8,721 nt of DNA from Caryophanales bacterium UBA6768 (lineage in GTDB: Bacteria; Bacillota; Bacilli; Bacillales_D; Amphibacillaceae), in NCBI GenBank assembly GCA_002453315.1, contig DKGO01000039.1, positions 1 to 8,721 of the forward strand, written 5' to 3'. The translations under genes and the position numbers were made by a program. The notes beneath the pieces are model-generated. The model made no database searches. It saw nothing but the letters and a program-made list of their open reading frames with translations, and was not told the origin of the DNA. This document shows, piece after piece, positions 6,725-8,721 of this stretch. The stretch's first letter is position 1, and each line of letters opens with the position of its first letter.

Positions 6725-6753
6725 ATTGTAGTATGTTTGTGGATCTATGTCGT
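6725..6753 (-). promoter_or_regulatory. Promoter of the yxdLM-yxeA-like operon
   Basis: On the minus strand ACGACA (6748-6753) and TACAAT (6725-6730) are separated by exactly 17 bp. The -35 matches consensus at 4 of 6 positions and the -10 at 5 of 6. Transcription would start near 6718, about 23 nt before the chosen ATPase start. The weak -35 suits an activator-dependent promoter, and a BceR-like box lies upstream. Confidence 0.55.
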
Positions 6754-6781
6754 AAGCTTTAGGTGATAAAACGAAAGCGAA

Positions 6782-6799
6782 TGTGATATTTCTGTCACC
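6782..6799 (-). promoter_or_regulatory. BceR-type response regulator binding box (7-4-7 inverted repeat)
   Basis: Read on the minus strand: GGTGACA-GAAA-TATCACA, two 7-bp half sites around a 4-bp spacer, agreeing at 5 of 7 paired positions. BceR-like regulators are known to bind 7-4-7 repeats of GTGAC/GTCAC type. A further copy of one half site, TATCACC (6762-6768 on the plus strand as GGTGATA), lies 20 bp closer to the promoter on the same DNA face. The outer arms TTAGGTGA and TCACCTAA also form an 8-bp perfect inverted repeat. The likely ligand is the YxdJ-like regulator encoded just upstream. Confidence 0.6.
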
Positions 6800-6842
6800 T
6801 AATAAAATAAATAGTAGTTAGGTTTTCAATAACCTAACTACT
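6800..6842 (-). terminator. Hairpin terminator or attenuator after the histidine kinase gene
   Basis: A perfect 12-bp stem (AACCTAACTACT at 6831-6842 with AGTAGTTAGGTT at 6813-6824 on the plus strand), loop of 6 nt, followed on the minus strand by ATTTATTTTATT. The kinase stop codon (6838-6840) is inside the stem. It separates the sensor genes from the transporter operon, so that most transporter mRNA would come from the regulated promoter. The T-tract is interrupted, so read-through is likely. Confidence 0.6.
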
Positions 6843-7887
6843 TCAGTATGTCTGATTTATATGATCGCCTAATACGTTCAAATGGATTCTCACTAGTAAA
6901 TATCATTGAAAAAGATGTGCCTTCACCAACAACTGAATCAACCTCAAGTTGAATATTCAACTTCTTGCTAACTTCCTTTGCAAGGTAAAGCCCCATTCCA
7001 GTAGATGAGCGTTGGATTCTTCCCTGTTCTCCAGTAAAGCCTTTATCAAATATACGCGGCAGGTCATGTGCTTGAATACCAGGCCCTTCATCTTTAATTT
7101 TTACCATAACGAGTTCATTTTCATAGAGGCCAATGTTAATGAATATATTTCCATCTATTGGACTGTACTTAATTGCATTGGTTAAAAGCTGTCTTATAAC
7201 AAACCCACACCACTTGTTATCAGTATACGTATACCTTTTATCACCTAGTAAATCAATGGCTATATTTTTTTCCATACACCAGGTTGATAGCTCACGAATC
7301 TCTTGTCTTATCAGAGCGTTGACTTCTAGTTTTTGTGGCAATAGGTCTGCTTCTAGGGTATCTAATCGTGAAATATAAAGCTGTCTATCTAGTAATAAGT
7401 GTAACTTTAACCAATTTGAATCAAGTCTTTGAGCTAATTCATTGGAAGGATGGGCATCAATGGTAATCTTCATGGCTGTAAGGGGAGTTTTCATTTCATG
7501 AACCCATGATGAAAGATCGTTATGGTCCATTTGTTGAGAGTAGTGATCCTCGAGACGTTTGTTTTGCTCAAACTCATGGATTGTTTGTAAAAGTGTATAT
7601 ACAATACTGTCTGGAAAATGGACATGAGGAGGAGAAATACTTTCAAACCAATCATCGTCCAAATCTCTAAAAAGTCTAAGCAGAGATTTATAATAGGAGG
7701 TCTCTTTTTTGTATCTCCAAATAAAAAAAACAGCAAAAATTATTAGAAACAACCCATTTAAATAAATAAGTGAAGAGGGCTCCACATTAATCCCCCCATC
7801 AAATATAATTAAAACATTAGTAAGTATAAGAAACAGCATAATTAGAGCAATCCAACTTTTTTTATAAATAAGATAAGTGATAAACAA
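6838..7887 (-). CDS. yxdK: Intramembrane-sensing histidine kinase (YxdK/BceS-like)
   Basis: A 349-aa sensor kinase. Two hydrophobic helices (about 12-29 and 38-57) are joined by only about 8-10 residues outside the membrane, so it has no sensor domain of its own. Kinases of this class take their signal from the partner Bce transporter. The cytoplasmic part has the H-box WVHEMKTPL with phospho-accepting His130, N-box Asn237 in LLTNAIKYS, G1 DEGPG (266-270), F-box IFDKGFTG (279-286) and G2 GMGLYLAK (297-304), all intact. The start is TTG 7885-7887: GGAGG lies 7 nt upstream, overlapping the regulator stop codon (TAGGAGGG), so the two genes are translationally coupled with an 11-bp gap. No better ATG fits this site. 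Its stop codon lies in a hairpin. Confidence 0.92.
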   Translation of the reverse strand: MFITYLIYKKSWIALIMLFLILTNVLIIFDGGINVEPSSLIYLNGLFLIIFAVFFIWRYKKETSYYKSLLRLFRDLDDDWFESISPPHVHFPDSIVYTLLQTIHEFEQNKRLEDHYSQQMDHNDLSSWVHEMKTPLTAMKITIDAHPSNELAQRLDSNWLKLHLLLDRQLYISRLDTLEADLLPQKLEVNALIRQEIRELSTWCMEKNIAIDLLGDKRYTYTDNKWCGFVIRQLLTNAIKYSPIDGNIFINIGLYENELVMVKIKDEGPGIQAHDLPRIFDKGFTGEQGRIQRSSTGMGLYLAKEVSKKLNIQLEVDSVVGEGTSFSMIFTSENPFERIRRSYKSDILK

Positions 7888-7898
7888 TTTGCACCCTC

Positions 7899-8582
7899 CT
7901 AGAGTGTAACGGCCATATACCCTTGTCCCTTTTTTGTCACAATTCCTTCTTCTAAATTAAGTGCAGAAAGCTTTTGTCGTAGTCTTGTGATATTAGCTGT
8001 TAGGGTATTATCATTAATAAATTGATCATCGTCCCAGAGTATTTTCATCAATTCATGACGGGAGATAATGTTATTATTTGATTTGACTAACACCGAGAGA
8101 ATTAAAAATTCATTTTTCGTAAGTTCGACAGTTTTATCACCCTTACGAATTCCTCCACTCCTTAAATCAATAATTGCTTCATTCCATTCAATTATATCGA
8201 AGGATGCTTCTTCATAGGTATAGGTTCGGCGAAGAAGCGCCTGTACTTTTGCCAGAAGAACATCCATATTAAATGGCTTCTGGATGTAATCATCTGCTCC
8301 TAAATTCATGGCCATGACCATATCCATGGCATGATCTCTTGAAGAAAGAAAAATAATAGGAACTTTAGACACTTTACGTATCTCTCTACACCAGTGAAAG
8401 CCATCAAACTTAGGAAGTTGTATATCAATAATGACTAGATGGGGCCTGTGCGCTACAAAGTCTTCCAGTACATTAGAAAAATCACTTGGAAAACTTACCT
8501 CATATGCCCATTGGCTTAACCCCTCATTTAAAGCTTCTAATAGAAGAGGATCATCTTCAATAATAAAGATGTTCATATTCAT
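7899..8582 (-). CDS. yxdJ: OmpR-type response regulator (YxdJ/BceR-like)
   Basis: A 227-aa cytoplasmic transcription factor. The receiver domain (about 4-118) has the acidic pair Asp10/Asp11, phospho-accepting Asp53 in VIIDIQLP, Ser80 in FLSSRD and Lys102 in QKPF. The C-terminal winged helix (about 128-226) shows LTKNEFLIL (154-162), recognition helix TLTANITRLRQKL (193-205) and the wing GQGYMAV. All key residues are present. The start is ATG 8580-8582 with AAGGAG 8 nt upstream; a second in-frame ATG two codons on is too far from that site. It is expected to be phosphorylated by the adjacent kinase and to activate the transporter operon through the box at 6782-6799. In B. subtilis, YxdJ activates yxdLM, and that locus has been linked to the peptide LL-37. 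Whether this strain responds to the same peptide cannot be told. Confidence 0.93.
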   Translation of the reverse strand: MNMNIFIIEDDPLLLEALNEGLSQWAYEVSFPSDFSNVLEDFVAHRPHLVIIDIQLPKFDGFHWCREIRKVSKVPIIFLSSRDHAMDMVMAMNLGADDYIQKPFNMDVLLAKVQALLRRTYTYEEASFDIIEWNEAIIDLRSGGIRKGDKTVELTKNEFLILSVLVKSNNNIISRHELMKILWDDDQFINDNTLTANITRLRQKLSALNLEEGIVTKKGQGYMAVTL

Positions 8583-8622
8583 TTGGATATCTCCTTCCTA
8601 TTCACAAAAGTACCTTATTTTC

Positions 8623-8657
8623 ATATTGAAGACATTATAAATTATAAACTTCAATAT
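8623..8657 (-). promoter_or_regulatory. Promoter region of the regulator-kinase genes, flanked by a 9-bp inverted repeat
   Basis: ATATTGAAG (8623-8631) and CTTCAATAT (8649-8657) are perfect inverted repeats around a 17-bp spacer that holds two minus-strand TATAAT boxes (8634-8639 and 8641-8646). No clear -35 is found at 16-18 bp from either, so the promoter call is tentative. There is no GTGAC/TATCAC box like that before the ATPase gene, suggesting these sensor genes are not under the same control. Confidence 0.4.
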
Positions 8658-8721
8658 TAGTGTACATGATATACAAAAACTATTTAAGTATAAAAAATGA
8701 ATTATTGATAAAGCATTCATT

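Noticed and set aside
8661..8675. TGTACATGATATACA as a possible regulator box before the regulator gene
   Set aside because: Only 4-bp arms (TGTA/TACA) and no resemblance to the GTGAC/TATCAC half sites before the ATPase gene; too weak in AT-rich DNA.

Overview
The window looks like chromosomal DNA of a low-GC Gram-positive bacterium, most likely Bacillaceae (Bacillus or a close relative). The reasons are the AT-rich composition, purine-rich Shine-Dalgarno sites before nearly every gene, TTG and GTG starts, and above all a five-gene block in the order of the Bacillus subtilis yxdJ-yxdK-yxdL-yxdM-yxeA locus. Every supported gene lies on the minus strand, so transcription runs from high to low coordinates.

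Right half (about 3456-8721): a complete Bce-type peptide-sensing and detoxification module. An OmpR-type response regulator (7899-8582) and an intramembrane-sensing histidine kinase (6838-7887) come first. After the kinase there is a hairpin with a T-rich tail, an 18-bp 7-4-7 inverted repeat like the operators of BceR-type regulators, and a promoter. The ABC ATPase (5922-6695), a 10-TM BceB-type permease with a large extracellular domain (3997-5919) and a small YxeA protein (3667-3981) follow. The implied circuit is constitutive sensor genes and a transporter operon switched on by the phosphorylated regulator. A probable terminator lies at 3456-3498.

Middle (3272-3666): about 395 bp without an intact gene. 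It holds the terminator, a possible decayed C-terminal remnant of an RlmD-like 23S rRNA methyltransferase, and the promoter/operator of the next module.

Left-middle (1960-3313): a two-gene unit of a Phd/YefM antitoxin (3005-3271) followed 43 bp later by a RhuM-family protein (1960-2961). It is preceded by an extended -10 promoter embedded between two copies of an AT-rich palindrome, the usual arrangement of an autoregulated antitoxin operon. No RelE/ParE/Doc toxin is present, so RhuM occupies the toxin position. This is the best candidate for a little-described system here.

Left end (1-1865): a genomic scar. An internal piece of a large serine recombinase, lacking its catalytic domain and its last residues and carrying two in-frame nonsense codons, is joined at one end to the 5' part of a DUF3885-like gene and at the other to the 3' part of a C39-like cysteine peptidase gene. 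Both joins are abrupt. One creates a recombinase-peptidase fusion reading frame. This points to past mobile-element insertion followed by deletion.
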